Part shown: piece after piece, positions 54,840 through 64,000 of the stretch
How the letters are laid out: each line of letters opens with the position of its first letter
Numbering within the stretch: the first letter of the stretch is position 1
DNA from: Alteromonas indica
GTDB lineage: Bacteria; Pseudomonadota; Gammaproteobacteria; Enterobacterales; Alteromonadaceae
Length of the DNA: 64,000 bases
Reading direction: 5' to 3'
NCBI GenBank assembly: GCA_003056425.1
Contig: PYVY01000006.1
Span: 62,001 to 126,000, forward strand
Notes under the pieces: generated by a model
Database searches by the model: none
Told to the model about the DNA's origin: nothing
Seen by the model: the letters and a program-made list of their open reading frames with translations, nothing else
Translations under genes and position numbers: made by a program

Positions 54840-56612
54840 TTGAAACATCCTAAGGGAGCAATCAAAACGACGTTGTGTGCCATTTCGGCGATCCTGGTTC
54901 TGGTGTTTGGCAGTGCCGCAGCCTGGGCGCAAACCGCCAAGATTGAAACACGGGAGCCCGAGGCCAATACCGGCTATCAGCATAAGCAAGCGTTTAAAAC
55001 TGACGACTATATGGTGGTAGCCGCGAACCCTTATGCTTCCTGGGCTGGCAAAAATATTATAGAGAGCGGTGGTAGTGCCATTGATGCTGCTATTGCCATT
55101 CAGGCAATGCTGACGCTGGTCGAACCGCAGTCTTCCGGTATTGGTGGGGGCGCCTTTATCCTGTACTGGGATAATCAGAAAAAACAGTTACATACGTTTG
55201 ATGGCCGGGAAACGGCACCCTCTCAGGTAAATGCCTATTGGTTTATGCAGAATAATAAACCTATGCCCTGGCTCGAAGCTCTGGTAGGTGGCAAATCAGT
55301 GGGCGTACCTGGGGCATTGCGCGGGCTTGAACTGGCGCACCAGCAATATGGTAAATTGCCCTGGAAAAACCTGTTCAATGATGCCATCGATACTGCGGAG
55401 CAGGGCTTTAAGGTGTCACCGCGGCTGGCCAAGTTGGTGGCCCTGGATTATCACCCCGGATTGCGTGAGTTTCCGCTTAGTAGCACCTATTTTTTTCCGG
55501 GCGGTATGCCTTTAAAAGCGGGTGTCACGCGAAAAAATAAACCCCTGGCGAATACCCTACGGCAGATCGCCGACCAAGGTGCCGACTATCTGTACACAGG
55601 AGAGTTGGCTAGCCATATTGTTGAGACTGTTAATAACGCGCCGGTGAACCCCGGGAAACTTAGTCTGGATGATTTACGCAACTATAAACCGCTGGAACGC
55701 ACGGCGGTATGTGGGCCGTATCGGGACCGTAAGGTCTGCGGCATGGCGCCGCCCAGTTCTGGCGGAATCAATGTCTATCAGATTCTTAAGCTGTTGGAAG
55801 GTTTTGACATTGGTTCTTATAGCCCATTAAGTCCGGCGTTTATTAATTTGTTCGCCCAGGCCAGCGCGATGACATTTGCTGACCGCGATAAATACATTGG
55901 CGATACCGACTTTACTAATTTGCCAGTCGCGGCGTTAATCAACCAGCCTTATCTCAAGCGCCGGGCACAAAGTATCAGCCCTGACAAAGCCTGGTCGAAA
56001 GCACGGGCAGGCAAACCTTATGATGATGCTAAAGTAGGCCAAGGCGTGTCGCTGGAACAGCCTAACACCAGTCATATATCAATTGTAGATAAGCAAGGCA
56101 ATGCTATTTCGATGACCACCAGTATCGAGTTTATGTTCGGTTCAGGTTTGATGGTTGATGGCTTTTTATTAAATAACCAGCTAACCGATTTTTCCTTTAA
56201 TCCTACAAGTGGCCGTTACCCGGTGCCTAATAGGGTGGAACCGCACAAGCGCCCTCGCAGCGCCATGAGCCCGACTATGGTATTTGATAAGCAAGGCGAG
56301 TTGGAATTGATTATCGGTTCACCTGGCGGCAGTAGAATTATCGATTATGTGGCCCAGACCATTATCGGCGTAGTAGATTTCGATTTGGATGTGCAACAGG
56401 CTATAAATTTGCCACGTATTACAAACCGTAACGATTATACAGCGCTGGAAAAAGGTACCGAAGCTGAAACGCTGAAAGCGCCGCTTGAAGCGTTAGGTCA
56501 CCCGGTTAAAGTGATCGATTTAAACAGCGGCTTACATGGTATACAAATCAAAAATGGCCAGTATATCGGGGGCGCCGACCCACGACGAGAAGGTGTAGCA
56601 GTAGGGCAGTAG
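54840..56612 (+). CDS. ggt: Gamma-glutamyltransferase
   Basis: A 590-residue periplasmic enzyme that cuts or transfers gamma-glutamyl groups of glutathione and other gamma-glutamyl peptides. Signal peptide ~1-30 (ends AAAWAQ). It matures by self-cleavage before the catalytic Thr in NTSHISIVDKQGNAISMTTS; SGIGGGAF and the PSGGIN-type oxyanion region MAPPSSGGINVY and SPGGSRIIDYV are conserved. The start is TTG 54840, with GAGG 11 nt upstream; no ATG lies in frame before the mature chain. The product could supply glutamate or 5-oxoproline to the pxp pathway, which is inference. Confidence 0.93.
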   Translation: MKHPKGAIKTTLCAISAILVLVFGSAAAWAQTAKIETREPEANTGYQHKQAFKTDDYMVVAANPYASWAGKNIIESGGSAIDAAIAIQAMLTLVEPQSSGIGGGAFILYWDNQKKQLHTFDGRETAPSQVNAYWFMQNNKPMPWLEALVGGKSVGVPGALRGLELAHQQYGKLPWKNLFNDAIDTAEQGFKVSPRLAKLVALDYHPGLREFPLSSTYFFPGGMPLKAGVTRKNKPLANTLRQIADQGADYLYTGELASHIVETVNNAPVNPGKLSLDDLRNYKPLERTAVCGPYRDRKVCGMAPPSSGGINVYQILKLLEGFDIGSYSPLSPAFINLFAQASAMTFADRDKYIGDTDFTNLPVAALINQPYLKRRAQSISPDKAWSKARAGKPYDDAKVGQGVSLEQPNTSHISIVDKQGNAISMTTSIEFMFGSGLMVDGFLLNNQLTDFSFNPTSGRYPVPNRVEPHKRPRSAMSPTMVFDKQGELELIIGSPGGSRIIDYVAQTIIGVVDFDLDVQQAINLPRITNRNDYTALEKGTEAETLKAPLEALGHPVKVIDLNSGLHGIQIKNGQYIGGADPRREGVAVGQ

Positions 56613-56714
56613 CCTATATTACACCCTTCAGCGTTCCCTGCCTGGGGCTGAACCATCCGTGTTGCTAAACGCAGGTATTCGGGTGTTTAGCCTCTATCCG
56701 GTAGGGGCACCCGG

Positions 56715-57173
56715 TTACATATAATCTGCGGTAACCCGGTCAACTTTCCATTGGCCGTTTTGCCGTACCAATTGCACCGTGCGTAAATCTTCAATTCGGT
56801 CATCATCATAGGTCCCACTGAAAAATAAGGTAATCGATGCGGTTTCAGAAAATTGCGCCCGACCAATTTTATTACCGCCGTCCGGTATTATGTTGACCTT
56901 ATCGTATTTCAGGTTGAGCACATGACGCTGTACATTGCGGTTTGTATGATAACTGTTGAGCACCCGCTGCATACGATCAGTACTTAGCGCCACGGCGCCG
57001 TCAATAGACTCCTCGTGATAAATGCTACGGGCAAACATCAGTGCTGCATACTCAGGGGTTTTATCGTCAATCTCACTGTCGCCAACTGCGCCGCGTTGGG
57101 GTTTTTCGCATCCGTTTAATAGTAAAACGCACAGCACAGCCGCAACATATTTATAAAATTGTATCCTTAGCAT
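56715..57173 (-). CDS. Small lipoprotein of unknown function
   Basis: A 152-residue lipoprotein: signal ~1-21 with lipobox LLNGC, then a mixed alpha/beta domain (residues ~40-150; ATGG-free) with FARSIYHEESIDGAVALST and a C-terminal QLVRQNGQWKVDRVTADY, which resembles DUF4878/SnoaL-like cone folds. AAGGAAGAACTA precedes ATG. It converges on ggt. Function unknown. Confidence 0.75.
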   Translation of the reverse strand: MLRIQFYKYVAAVLCVLLLNGCEKPQRGAVGDSEIDDKTPEYAALMFARSIYHEESIDGAVALSTDRMQRVLNSYHTNRNVQRHVLNLKYDKVNIIPDGGNKIGRAQFSETASITLFFSGTYDDDRIEDLRTVQLVRQNGQWKVDRVTADYM

Positions 57174-57485
57174 TAGTTCTTCCTTTAAAAGTGCGCTTTA
57201 ACAATAATATCCATCCTCTTTGTTCAATCATACTCTCTTTTTAATAGCAAAATAAGGCCAGGCAACGCCATTAAGTTATGCGATACAAGTCGCTTGAATA
57301 GTACTGTAAACCTGCATTGCGGTGGCCCAGCGCATCTGCGATAGCAGACAGATGATAATCGCTCGCAGAGTAAAGCGACTATCATCCCAGAGTTGGATAA
57401 ATTCCCTGCCTTTTGCCTGGCACCCACATGGCAATACGCACCAGGCGCGCTTCTGTTTAAAGCAATAGCCGGTCGCCTTACACAT

Positions 57486-57515
57486 AAAAAAACGGGGCGC
57501 AAGAGCCCCGTTTTT
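57486..57515 (-). terminator. Terminator of cysK
   Basis: AAAAACGGGGC (57488-57498) and GCCCCGTTTTT (57505-57515) with a 6-nt loop and an extra A-run at 57486. On the minus strand the T-run follows the stem, about 55 bp after the cysK stop codon. Confidence 0.85.
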
Positions 57516-57570
57516 AATTGTGCAATAGGTGGTTACGCGCAGTCCACTACCTGCGCTGCCAGCTTGCTGG

Positions 57571-58536
57571 TTATTGAACTTCTTCTTGATCGCCAAATGC
57601 GCCAGCAAACAGTGGGCTGCTCAAATAACGTTCAGTAGCACTAGCCAGTAATACCACAACAACTTTGTCTTTATTTTCCGGACGTTCAGCAAAACGCTTA
57701 GCAGCGACTACCGCCGCGCCTGAGGAAATCCCTGCCAGAATGCCTTCTTCTTTCATTAAACGATGCGTCATTTCCATACACTCATCATTAGTAATCTGCT
57801 CGACTTCATCAATTAGATCCAAGTCGAGGTTACCAGGGATAAAGCCGGCTCCTATGCCCTGAATTTTGTGTGGCCCTGGGGTCAGTTCCTGACCATTTTT
57901 GGCCTGGGTGATTACTGGCGAGTCCGTGGGTTCTACTGCAATAGAAATAATTTGCTTACCCTTGGTGTTTTTAATGTAGCGGCTTACCCCGGTAATGGTT
58001 CCACCTGTGCCTACACCTGCTACGAATGCATCCACTTTGCCATCCGTATCTTCCCAAATTTCAGGGCCGGTGGTTTTTTCATGAATTTCAGGATTAGCAG
58101 GGTTATCAAATTGCTGTAGCAGGACATATTTATCAGGATCGGAATTAACAATTTCCTGCGCAGCGGCCACCGCACCTTTCATTCCTTTAGGCGCTTCCGT
58201 TAGTACCAGATTGGCACCTAAGGCTTTCAGTAGTTTACGGCGCTCAAGGCTCATACTGCTAGGCATGGTTAAGGTCAGCTTATAGCCGCGTGATGCCGCT
58301 ACAAATGCCAGCGCTATACCGGTATTACCACTGGTGGGCTCGACAATCTCTTTACCCTGGGTCAATACACCGCGCTTTTCAGCGTCCCAAATCATGTTAG
58401 CGCCAATACGGCATTTCACACTGAAACTTGGATTACGCGATTCAATTTTTGCATAAACATTGCCGCCGGTGACCCGGTTCAGCTTAACTAACGGTGTACG
58501 GCCAATGGCCAGTGAATTGTCGTCAAATACGTTCAT
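57571..58536 (-). CDS. cysK: Cysteine synthase A (O-acetylserine sulfhydrylase)
   Basis: A 321-residue PLP enzyme that makes cysteine from O-acetylserine and sulfide. PLP lysine in [14 protein letters not shown] (~36-49), the Asn-loop [24 protein letters not shown], and [13 protein letters not shown] are all as in CysK. Long-chain length matches. ATG 58536 ([12 protein letters not shown]) has AGGA 7 nt upstream; the frame to 58569 adds 11 residues that are not conserved. Stands alone. Confidence 0.96.
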   Translation of the reverse strand: MNVFDDNSLAIGRTPLVKLNRVTGGNVYAKIESRNPSFSVKCRIGANMIWDAEKRGVLTQGKEIVEPTSGNTGIALAFVAASRGYKLTLTMPSSMSLERRKLLKALGANLVLTEAPKGMKGAVAAAQEIVNSDPDKYVLLQQFDNPANPEIHEKTTGPEIWEDTDGKVDAFVAGVGTGGTITGVSRYIKNTKGKQIISIAVEPTDSPVITQAKNGQELTPGPHKIQGIGAGFIPGNLDLDLIDEVEQITNDECMEMTHRLMKEEGILAGISSGAAVVAAKRFAERPENKDKVVVVLLASATERYLSSPLFAGAFGDQEEVQ

Positions 58537-58815
58537 AAGTCGTCCTTTATTCGCTTGGAATATCTGCAATAGGCGATGGTCAGCGTTTTACCGTCGGCAT
58601 TAGCCATTTTACCGTACCATCTCGCTGTACACTCTCAGCGTACGAGCTCGCCGTGCGATCTCGCTGTACCTTGACGCCAGTCGCATCATATTTTGATTAT
58701 CTTTCATATCATTGGTGCCGCAGACTAAAAATTAAAGTGATTTTTAGCTATATGATATGGTTATTTGTATTGATAACTAATTTGTGGCCTAGTGTGGCAA
58801 AACCAAGGAGCATGC

Positions 58816-59652
58816 ATGGCATTTCACAGCACCGACAATTATATCGCCAGTAAAGAATTACAACTGGCCGTTAATGCGGCTATCACGTTACAAAAGCCCC
58901 TGTTAATTAAAGGCGAGCCGGGCACTGGTAAAACAATGCTGGCTGAAGAATTAGCCGCCAGTCTCAATACCTCATTAATACAGTGGCATATTAAATCGAC
59001 GACCAAAGCCCAGCAAGGATTGTATGAATACGACGCAGTATCCCGCCTGAGAGACTCACAATTGGGCGATGATCGGGTCCATGATATCAGCAACTATATT
59101 GTAAAAGGCAAACTTTGGCAGGCCTTTGAAGCGGGGGACCGCCCGGTTTTACTAATCGATGAGATAGACAAAGCCGATATTGAATTTCCGAATGACCTGT
59201 TGCTTGAACTGGATAAAATGGAATTCTTTGTTTATGAAACGCAGCAGGTCGTTAAGGCGGCGCAGCGGCCGGTGGTAATTATTACCTCTAATAATGAAAA
59301 AGAGTTACCGGATGCATTTTTACGACGGTGCTTTTTCCACTACATTCAGTTTCCTGATGCCGAACAGATGCGGGATATTGTTAATGTACATTTTCCCTCG
59401 CTTAAAAGTCGGCTACTGGACGAAGCTTTAAATGCGTTTTTTGACATTCGCGAAGTACCGGGCCTGAAGAAAAAACCTTCTACTTCCGAACTAATTGACT
59501 GGTTAAAACTGTTATTAGCTGAAGATATACCGCCCGAAGCATTGCACAACAAGGAGGGCAAAACTGCTATTCCGCCATTGTACGGGGCGTTACTTAAAAA
59601 CGAACAGGATATCCATTTGTTCGAAAAACTGGCCTTTATGGCACGTCGCTAA
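58816..59652 (+). CDS. MoxR-family AAA+ ATPase
   Basis: A 278-residue AAA+ protein. Walker A GEPGTGKTM at ~33-41, Walker B LLIDEIDKAD near 112, sensor-1 in IITSNNEKELPDAF, arginine finger region RRCFFHYIQF. MoxR proteins act as chaperones for metalloenzyme assembly with a VWA partner. AAGGAG lies 5 nt before ATG 58816. It overlaps the VWA gene by one base (TAATG), so coupled. In CO-dehydrogenase clusters the homologue CoxD has this role. Confidence 0.94.
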   Translation: MAFHSTDNYIASKELQLAVNAAITLQKPLLIKGEPGTGKTMLAEELAASLNTSLIQWHIKSTTKAQQGLYEYDAVSRLRDSQLGDDRVHDISNYIVKGKLWQAFEAGDRPVLLIDEIDKADIEFPNDLLLELDKMEFFVYETQQVVKAAQRPVVIITSNNEKELPDAFLRRCFFHYIQFPDAEQMRDIVNVHFPSLKSRLLDEALNAFFDIREVPGLKKKPSTSELIDWLKLLLAEDIPPEALHNKEGKTAIPPLYGALLKNEQDIHLFEKLAFMARR

Positions 59653-60827
59653 TGCTTATCGACTTTTTCTTTACCCTACGTCGGTACAAAGTCCAGGCCA
59701 GTCTGCGTGAATTGTTAGATTTACTGGGCGCATTAGAGCACCATGTGGTCTACGCTGATATTGAAGGGTTCTATTATTTGGCGAGGCTGACCCTGGTCAA
59801 AGATGAAACTCGGTATGACCATTTTGACAAAGCCTTTGCAGATTATTTTGCCGGCGTACAGGCATTGGATTTATTCGACCGGGATATTCCTGAAGCTTGG
59901 TTGCGTAAAGCCTTTGAAAAAAACCTGACAGCTGAAGAAAAAGCCCTGCTAAAGAGTATGGGGGGACTGGACGAATTAATGAAAACCCTGCAGGCTCGTC
60001 TGGCTGAGCAACAAAAGCGCCATCAGGGGGGCAATAAATGGATTGGTACAGGGGGTACTTCACCCTTTGGTGCGTACGGCGATAACCCCGAAGGGGTGCG
60101 TATAGGACAACCAGGTAATCGCAACTTTTCAGCGGTGAAAGTCTGGGACAAACGCGAGTTTAAAAATTTATCCTCAACGGTAGAGCTGGGCACCCGGAAC
60201 ATCAAAATAGCGCTACGAAAACTGCGTAAGTTTGCCCGCACCGGGGCCACCCTTGAACTTGATGTTGATCACACTATCCAGGAAACGGCCCGTAAAGGGG
60301 GGCTGCTCGATATTCATATGCGCGCAGAGCGGCACAATGCGGTGAAAGTACTTATGTTTTTTGATGTAGGCGGTTCAATGGACTCGCATATTCAGGGGAC
60401 ACAGGAGTTATTCTCGGCTGTACATACAGAATTCAAACACCTTGAATATTTTTATTTTCATAATTGTGTATATGAAAATGTATGGCGCGATAACGCGCGC
60501 CGGCGCAGCGAAAGCATACCGGTTTGGGACATAATTCATCGCTTCGGTAGTGACTATAAGGTTATTTTTGTAGGTGATGCTACGATGGGACCGTATGAGA
60601 TAACCTATCCAGGAGGTAGCGTTGAACATTGGAATGAGGAGCCGGGTAGTGCCTGGATGCAACGCTTGCTTAACCACTTTCACGATGTAGTGTGGTTGAA
60701 CCCGCAGGCGATTGACTACTGGCCTTATTATCAGTCGATTGCGGTAATGCAGGAGATTATGTCACAGCGTATGTATCCACTTACCCTGGATGGCCTGACA
60801 GCAGCAATCAGTAAATTGAGTCGTTAA
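59652..60827 (+). CDS. CoxE-like VWA-domain protein
   Basis: A 391-residue protein of the VWA/CoxE family. The N-terminal ~170 residues are helical (LIDFFFTLRRYKVQASLREL); from ~215 comes the VWA domain with a metal-site-like VLMFFDVGGSMDSHI (DxGGS in place of DxSGS) and later FVGDATMGPYE. It works with MoxR ATPases in inserting metal or sulfur into molybdenum hydroxylases. Starts one base inside the moxR stop codon. Confidence 0.92.
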   Translation: MLIDFFFTLRRYKVQASLRELLDLLGALEHHVVYADIEGFYYLARLTLVKDETRYDHFDKAFADYFAGVQALDLFDRDIPEAWLRKAFEKNLTAEEKALLKSMGGLDELMKTLQARLAEQQKRHQGGNKWIGTGGTSPFGAYGDNPEGVRIGQPGNRNFSAVKVWDKREFKNLSSTVELGTRNIKIALRKLRKFARTGATLELDVDHTIQETARKGGLLDIHMRAERHNAVKVLMFFDVGGSMDSHIQGTQELFSAVHTEFKHLEYFYFHNCVYENVWRDNARRRSESIPVWDIIHRFGSDYKVIFVGDATMGPYEITYPGGSVEHWNEEPGSAWMQRLLNHFHDVVWLNPQAIDYWPYYQSIAVMQEIMSQRMYPLTLDGLTAAISKLSR

Positions 60828-60934
60828 CCGATAGTGCTTTTTAGTGAACAAATTTGCCTGACCAAGTGTACTGATAAACAGATGACCACAACCGTCTGGT
60901 AGCAATACCCGACAGGAACCCGGCGACATAGCGA

Positions 60935-61921
60935 ATGAAACATCATTTTTTCCATATCCTAGAAAATTGGTATGCCCACAAAGATGAAGGGCAATGGCTA
61001 TTAGCCACTATCATCAATACGCGCGGCTCGGCGTACCGAAAAGCCGGCGCGATGATGTTGTTTAATGATCAGGGCGGTCAGTTAGGCGTGGTGAGCGGAG
61101 GATGTCTGGAAAGTGATTTGTTTCACCAGGCGCGTAAATGCTGGATGACCGGCGAAGCGCGCACGGTAACCTATGATATGCGAGAAGAAGGGGATGTAGC
61201 ATGGCGTCTTGGGATAGGCTGTGGCGGGGAAGTGACGTTATTATTGCAACCGGTTACCGCTGAAAATCATTATCTTTATTTGCCACAAATGCTGACACAG
61301 TTAAAACAGCACGAGCCCGTAACAATTTATCATCAAACCGGCCGCGGCAAGGCCAGGTGCGAAATTAATCCTTCAGTTGAACACTCAGATGGCTTTTTTC
61401 ACACGATTAGCCCTCCTAACACTTTGATGATAATGGGTGGAGGGGTAGATGCTTTGCCGCTGGCTGATATGGCCACGCGGATTGGCTGGCGGGTGTTTGT
61501 TAATGACGAACGCGCGCGTTATGCCCGGCCTCACGACTTTGCCCAAGCCAGTGGCTGTACCGAATTGGACGCTGAGGCGCTCAGCAACACGGTTCCTTAC
61601 CAACAGGCCGATGCCATTATTGTTATGCACCACCAGGTATCGTTGGACGCCCAAGCTATCCGTGCAATAAGTTTACAGGCTCCGCCCCGGCTTAAGTATC
61701 TGGCACTACTGGGGCCACAACATCGTACGCAACGCGTGTTAAGTGAATCCAATGTGGCGGTAAGCGAACTACCGCTAGCCTTACAGTCGCCGGCCGGATT
61801 TGATATTGGCGGCGATTTACCTGAGTCGATTGCCTTATCTATGTTATCTCAGGCGCATGCGGCGGTGCATAATAAACCTTACCAAATTAATAGTCTGGCA
61901 TGTCAGTCGTTCTCGGCGTAG
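60935..61921 (+). CDS. XdhC/CoxI-family maturation protein
   Basis: A 328-residue XdhC-family protein, which helps to load sulfurated molybdopterin into xanthine dehydrogenase-type enzymes. The N-terminal XdhC domain shows RGSAYRKAGAMMLF and GVVSGGCLESDLF, with TYDMREEGDVAWRLGIGCGG as the second conserved block; the C-terminal Rossmann-like part has LMIMGGGVDALPLADMATRI. The ribosome-binding site is weak. It overlaps the MobA-like gene by 22 bp. Third gene of the cluster. Confidence 0.92.
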   Translation: MKHHFFHILENWYAHKDEGQWLLATIINTRGSAYRKAGAMMLFNDQGGQLGVVSGGCLESDLFHQARKCWMTGEARTVTYDMREEGDVAWRLGIGCGGEVTLLLQPVTAENHYLYLPQMLTQLKQHEPVTIYHQTGRGKARCEINPSVEHSDGFFHTISPPNTLMIMGGGVDALPLADMATRIGWRVFVNDERARYARPHDFAQASGCTELDAEALSNTVPYQQADAIIVMHHQVSLDAQAIRAISLQAPPRLKYLALLGPQHRTQRVLSESNVAVSELPLALQSPAGFDIGGDLPESIALSMLSQAHAAVHNKPYQINSLACQSFSA

Positions 61922-62505
61922 CCATCCTGGCGGCAGGCAAAGGCCGCCGTTTTGGAGGGAACAAACTGCTGGCTACCTTAGGTAGCGGGCAATGTTTGCT
62001 TGACCATACACTCACCCAGTGTAGCCCATTAAGTGCAGTGCCGGTGGTAGTGGTAAGCGGGGCTTATCATGATGCCTTGTCGAAACATCCGTTTTCCACC
62101 GAGATATCACTGGTCCACAATACCCATTGGCAACAGGGCATGTCTGGAAGCATCGCGCTGGCCGTGAAGCATATGCAACGTCAGCATCCAGAGGTCACTC
62201 ATTTACTTATTACGCTTGGCGACTTGCCCTTGGTAACCACTACCAGTTTACGTAGTTTATGGGATGTAGCAAAAACCGAACCGGCCACTATTATTGCCAG
62301 TTTTTGGGAAGGTAAAGCTACGGCGCCGGCTATTTTTCCAAAACAATACTGGCCGGTGTTGGCGCAGCTTTCGGGCGATCAGGGGGCAGGCATGTTGTTA
62401 CGAGAAGGCATGGCGCAAAGCCCGCCAGCGTGTATACCCGTGCCTCACGGTGAAGCCAGTGTGGATATTGATACCCAGCAAAACCTGGCGGCCCTTAGCA
62501 GTTGA
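61900..62505 (+). CDS. MobA/MocA-like nucleotidyltransferase
   Basis: A 201-residue NTP-transferase. AILAAGKGRRFGGNKLL gives the nucleotide-binding loop; LLITLGDLPLV and PAIFPKQYW follow. It is most like molybdenum cofactor cytidylyltransferase MocA (which makes MCD for hydroxylases), consistent with neighbour XdhC. Starts inside xdhC; translation probably coupled. Last gene of the cluster; no Mo-hydroxylase genes follow in the window. Confidence 0.9.
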   Translation: MSVVLGVAILAAGKGRRFGGNKLLATLGSGQCLLDHTLTQCSPLSAVPVVVVSGAYHDALSKHPFSTEISLVHNTHWQQGMSGSIALAVKHMQRQHPEVTHLLITLGDLPLVTTTSLRSLWDVAKTEPATIIASFWEGKATAPAIFPKQYWPVLAQLSGDQGAGMLLREGMAQSPPACIPVPHGEASVDIDTQQNLAALSS

Positions 62506-62546
62506 TTGATAATCGCCGTTTTTCCCCCATTATGTAGGTATCTCCA

Positions 62547-63275
62547 ATGGCGAAGCATGATGCTTTGCCGGCTATAATGCGAGCCCTTATGCCGTTGACC
62601 TCTTCACATCAATATAGCCTGGCCGAGGCCATCAAGCGCAGTGTAATACTGGTTGCATTGCTATGGATTATTCAATCCGCGGGCGTGTTGTTCAATTTAC
62701 CATTAGCGAACCTGGCAGTGTATCCGCATGCGTGGGACCGGCTTTATGGAATACTTAGTGCGCCACTGGTGCATTCCGGATATGAGCATTTATTCAATAA
62801 CACGTTACCTTTGGTGGTTTTAGGTAGTGCGCTGCTTTATGGGTATCCCGCCACGCGCAACAAAGTGTTGTTATTAGTCTGGTTAGGCAGTGGAATCGGC
62901 GTATGGATGTTTGCTCGCGAAGCAAACCACCTTGGGGCCAGCGGTATTGCCCACGGCATGTTTTTTTATTTATTCGTAGGCGCAATTTTGCGCCGCGACG
63001 CGCGTTCGGTGGGGTTAATGCTGATCGCATTTTTGATGTATGGCACGATGATTTTAACTATTTTTCCGACAGAGCCGGATATTTCCTATGAAGCCCATTT
63101 CTTTGGCGCAGTCTCGGGCGGCATAGCTGCGCTGTTGTGGTGGAAACAGGATCCTAAACCCACCATCAAGCGCTATAGCTGGGAAAATCCGGATGAGGCT
63201 GACGATCCGGTCATTGGTGAACTATGGCAGCAATCGCCCCATCCAGACGACGATGAAGGTTATAAAGAAAAGTAA
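62547..63275 (+). CDS. Rhomboid-family intramembrane serine protease
   Basis: A 242-residue protein with about six helices. Catalytic Ser in HLGASGIAHGMFF and His in YEAHFFGAVSGG make the dyad; the WR-type loop reads LVHSGYEHLFNN. The C-terminal ~40 residues are soluble and acidic (DPVIGELWQQSPHPDDDEG). It cuts membrane-embedded proteins; substrates are unknown. Distinct from the rhombosortase by GASG in place of GLSG. Downstream of the Mo cluster by about 40 bp. Confidence 0.92.
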   Translation: MAKHDALPAIMRALMPLTSSHQYSLAEAIKRSVILVALLWIIQSAGVLFNLPLANLAVYPHAWDRLYGILSAPLVHSGYEHLFNNTLPLVVLGSALLYGYPATRNKVLLLVWLGSGIGVWMFAREANHLGASGIAHGMFFYLFVGAILRRDARSVGLMLIAFLMYGTMILTIFPTEPDISYEAHFFGAVSGGIAALLWWKQDPKPTIKRYSWENPDEADDPVIGELWQQSPHPDDDEGYKEK

Positions 63276-63871
63276 TCTTTAATCCCCGCTAGGGTGTTCG
63301 CTGTCGCGAGGGCGGCCAAAATTAATCCCATTACCCGGCTGATAATATCAGCCCCGCCATTGCCGATTACTTTAGAAAGGCCATTGGCCCCAAGCATAAC
63401 CAATAGCGTAATTAGCAAAATTACCAGCATCACCAGGGCGGTTTGTGTTTGCTCCCACAAACTGTATACCTGGTTCCGGGTTAACAGCACCGCCGCTAGC
63501 ATAGCGCCGGGGCTTGCAATAGAGGGTAGGGCAAGCGGATAGATAGCGGTATCTTTTAAGGACTTGGCAAGCTTTACTTCAGTTTGTGGTTTACTTTGCC
63601 CAAAAATCATTGATAGAGCGAACAAAAATAACACAATGCCGCCCGCTATCTGAAACGCGGCCAGGGGTATATGCATAGCGTTTAAAATAAGTTCGCCAGC
63701 CACAATAAAGAACACCAGCACCGCGCAGGATACCGCAAACGCCATTAACGCAATCCGACGTTTTTCTGCAGCAGTATTGCCGGCCGTCACAGCCAGGAAT
63801 ACCGGTAGCGTACCAATCGGGTCTATAACAGCAAAAAAATAAATAAAGATTTGCGTTACATCAATGGTCAT
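63260..63871 (-). CDS. MarC-family membrane protein
   Basis: A 203-residue inner-membrane protein with six helices of the MarC/UPF0056 family; the function is unresolved. FAVIDPIGTLPVFLAVTAG near 12-30 and FALSMIFGQSKPQ, then ALPSIASPGAMLAAVLL are conserved. ATG 63871 (MTIDVTQIFIYFF) is chosen; the longer frame to 63991 runs through the neighbouring MATE gene in another frame. Its start overlaps the stop of the MATE gene (ATGA). It converges on the rhomboid gene by 16 bp of overlap. Confidence 0.92.
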   Translation of the reverse strand: MTIDVTQIFIYFFAVIDPIGTLPVFLAVTAGNTAAEKRRIALMAFAVSCAVLVFFIVAGELILNAMHIPLAAFQIAGGIVLFLFALSMIFGQSKPQTEVKLAKSLKDTAIYPLALPSIASPGAMLAAVLLTRNQVYSLWEQTQTALVMLVILLITLLVMLGANGLSKVIGNGGADIISRVMGLILAALATANTLAGIKDYFSL

Positions 63872-64000
63872 AGCGTGCCACTTAATCCTTGTTGAAGATG
63901 AGTCGTTGGGCGTTGCCGATGCACCAAATAATACACTCTGGCGCCCAGTAACACGGCCGCGCTGCTCAGGCCAACAATAAAGCCTATCCAAAAACCTGCA
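63868..64000 (-). CDS. MATE-family efflux transporter, C-terminal end only
   Basis: The minus strand from the right edge reads AGFWIGFIVGLSSAAVLLGA and then RVYYLVHRQR, ending at TGA 63868-63870. This is the last transmembrane helix and basic tail of a NorM-type MATE exporter (about 43 residues seen). The stop overlaps the marC start by the ATGA pattern, so the two form an operon. The rest of the gene lies outside. Confidence 0.75.
   Translation of the reverse strand, partial: AGFWIGFIVGLSSAAVLLGARVYYLVHRQRPTTHLQQGLSGTL

Overview
The window looks like chromosomal DNA of a marine or halophilic gammaproteobacterium of the Alteromonadales, probably near Alteromonas, Aestuariibacter or Salinimonas. 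This placement is an inference from gene content: msrPQ, alaA-yfbR, ybfF-DUF2788-fldA...fur, an etfBA/ETF-QO divergon, a TonB-dependent receptor with a GlxA-type regulator, a rhombosortase, DUF3718 and DUF2189 proteins. Base composition is moderate and even. I see no tRNA, rRNA, CRISPR array, insertion sequence, phage gene or plasmid gene. The window is mostly core metabolism with short intergenic gaps.

Layout: 1-5.3 kb holds a partial FAD oxidoreductase, fdxA, a TrmH-family methyltransferase, ylqF, a frameshifted ion-channel pseudogene and a zinc-ribbon protein. 5.3-11.4 kb holds an alpha/beta hydrolase, an 870-bp gene-free stretch, a diguanylate cyclase, an MFS transporter and msrPQ. 11.7-18.2 kb holds a dGTPase-like enzyme, yfbR-alaA, a DUF2189 membrane protein, a DUF3718 exported protein, OsmC and a CvfB-type S1 protein. 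18.2-21.5 kb is a tight pxpABC plus D-amino-acid aminotransferase operon. 21.7-26.9 kb holds fur, a chemoreceptor, fldA, DUF2788, ybfF and an H-NS protein. 27-30.6 kb is the electron-transfer-flavoprotein divergon (ETF-QO against etfBA), whose shared promoter carries palindromes of the LiuR type. 30.7-36.5 kb holds a CBM48 protein, an RND efflux pair and an orphan 122-residue gene behind a near-perfect LexA box. 37-42.5 kb holds a TonB receptor, a GlxA regulator, a CurA-like reductase and an SDR. 42.8-50.3 kb holds an unusual response regulator, an aromatic aminotransferase, an NRDE protein, a Cys/Met-metabolism PLP enzyme, an M1 peptidase lipoprotein and azoR. 50.7-58.5 kb holds an S9 peptidase, rhombosortase, a crotonase, gamma-glutamyltransferase, a small lipoprotein and cysK. 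58.8-64 kb holds a MoxR-CoxE-XdhC-MobA-like molybdoenzyme maturation cluster, a rhomboid protease, a MarC protein and the C-terminal end of a MATE transporter.

Themes that connect the genes: electron transfer and beta-oxidation type catabolism (ETF, ETF-QO, crotonase, SDR); amino-acid and peptide use (S9, M1, GGT, 5-oxoprolinase, aminotransferases); redox and sulfur (MsrPQ, CysK, the PLP enzyme, FldA, AzoR, OsmC). The strongest lead for something undescribed is the LexA-boxed orphan gene at 36166-36534.
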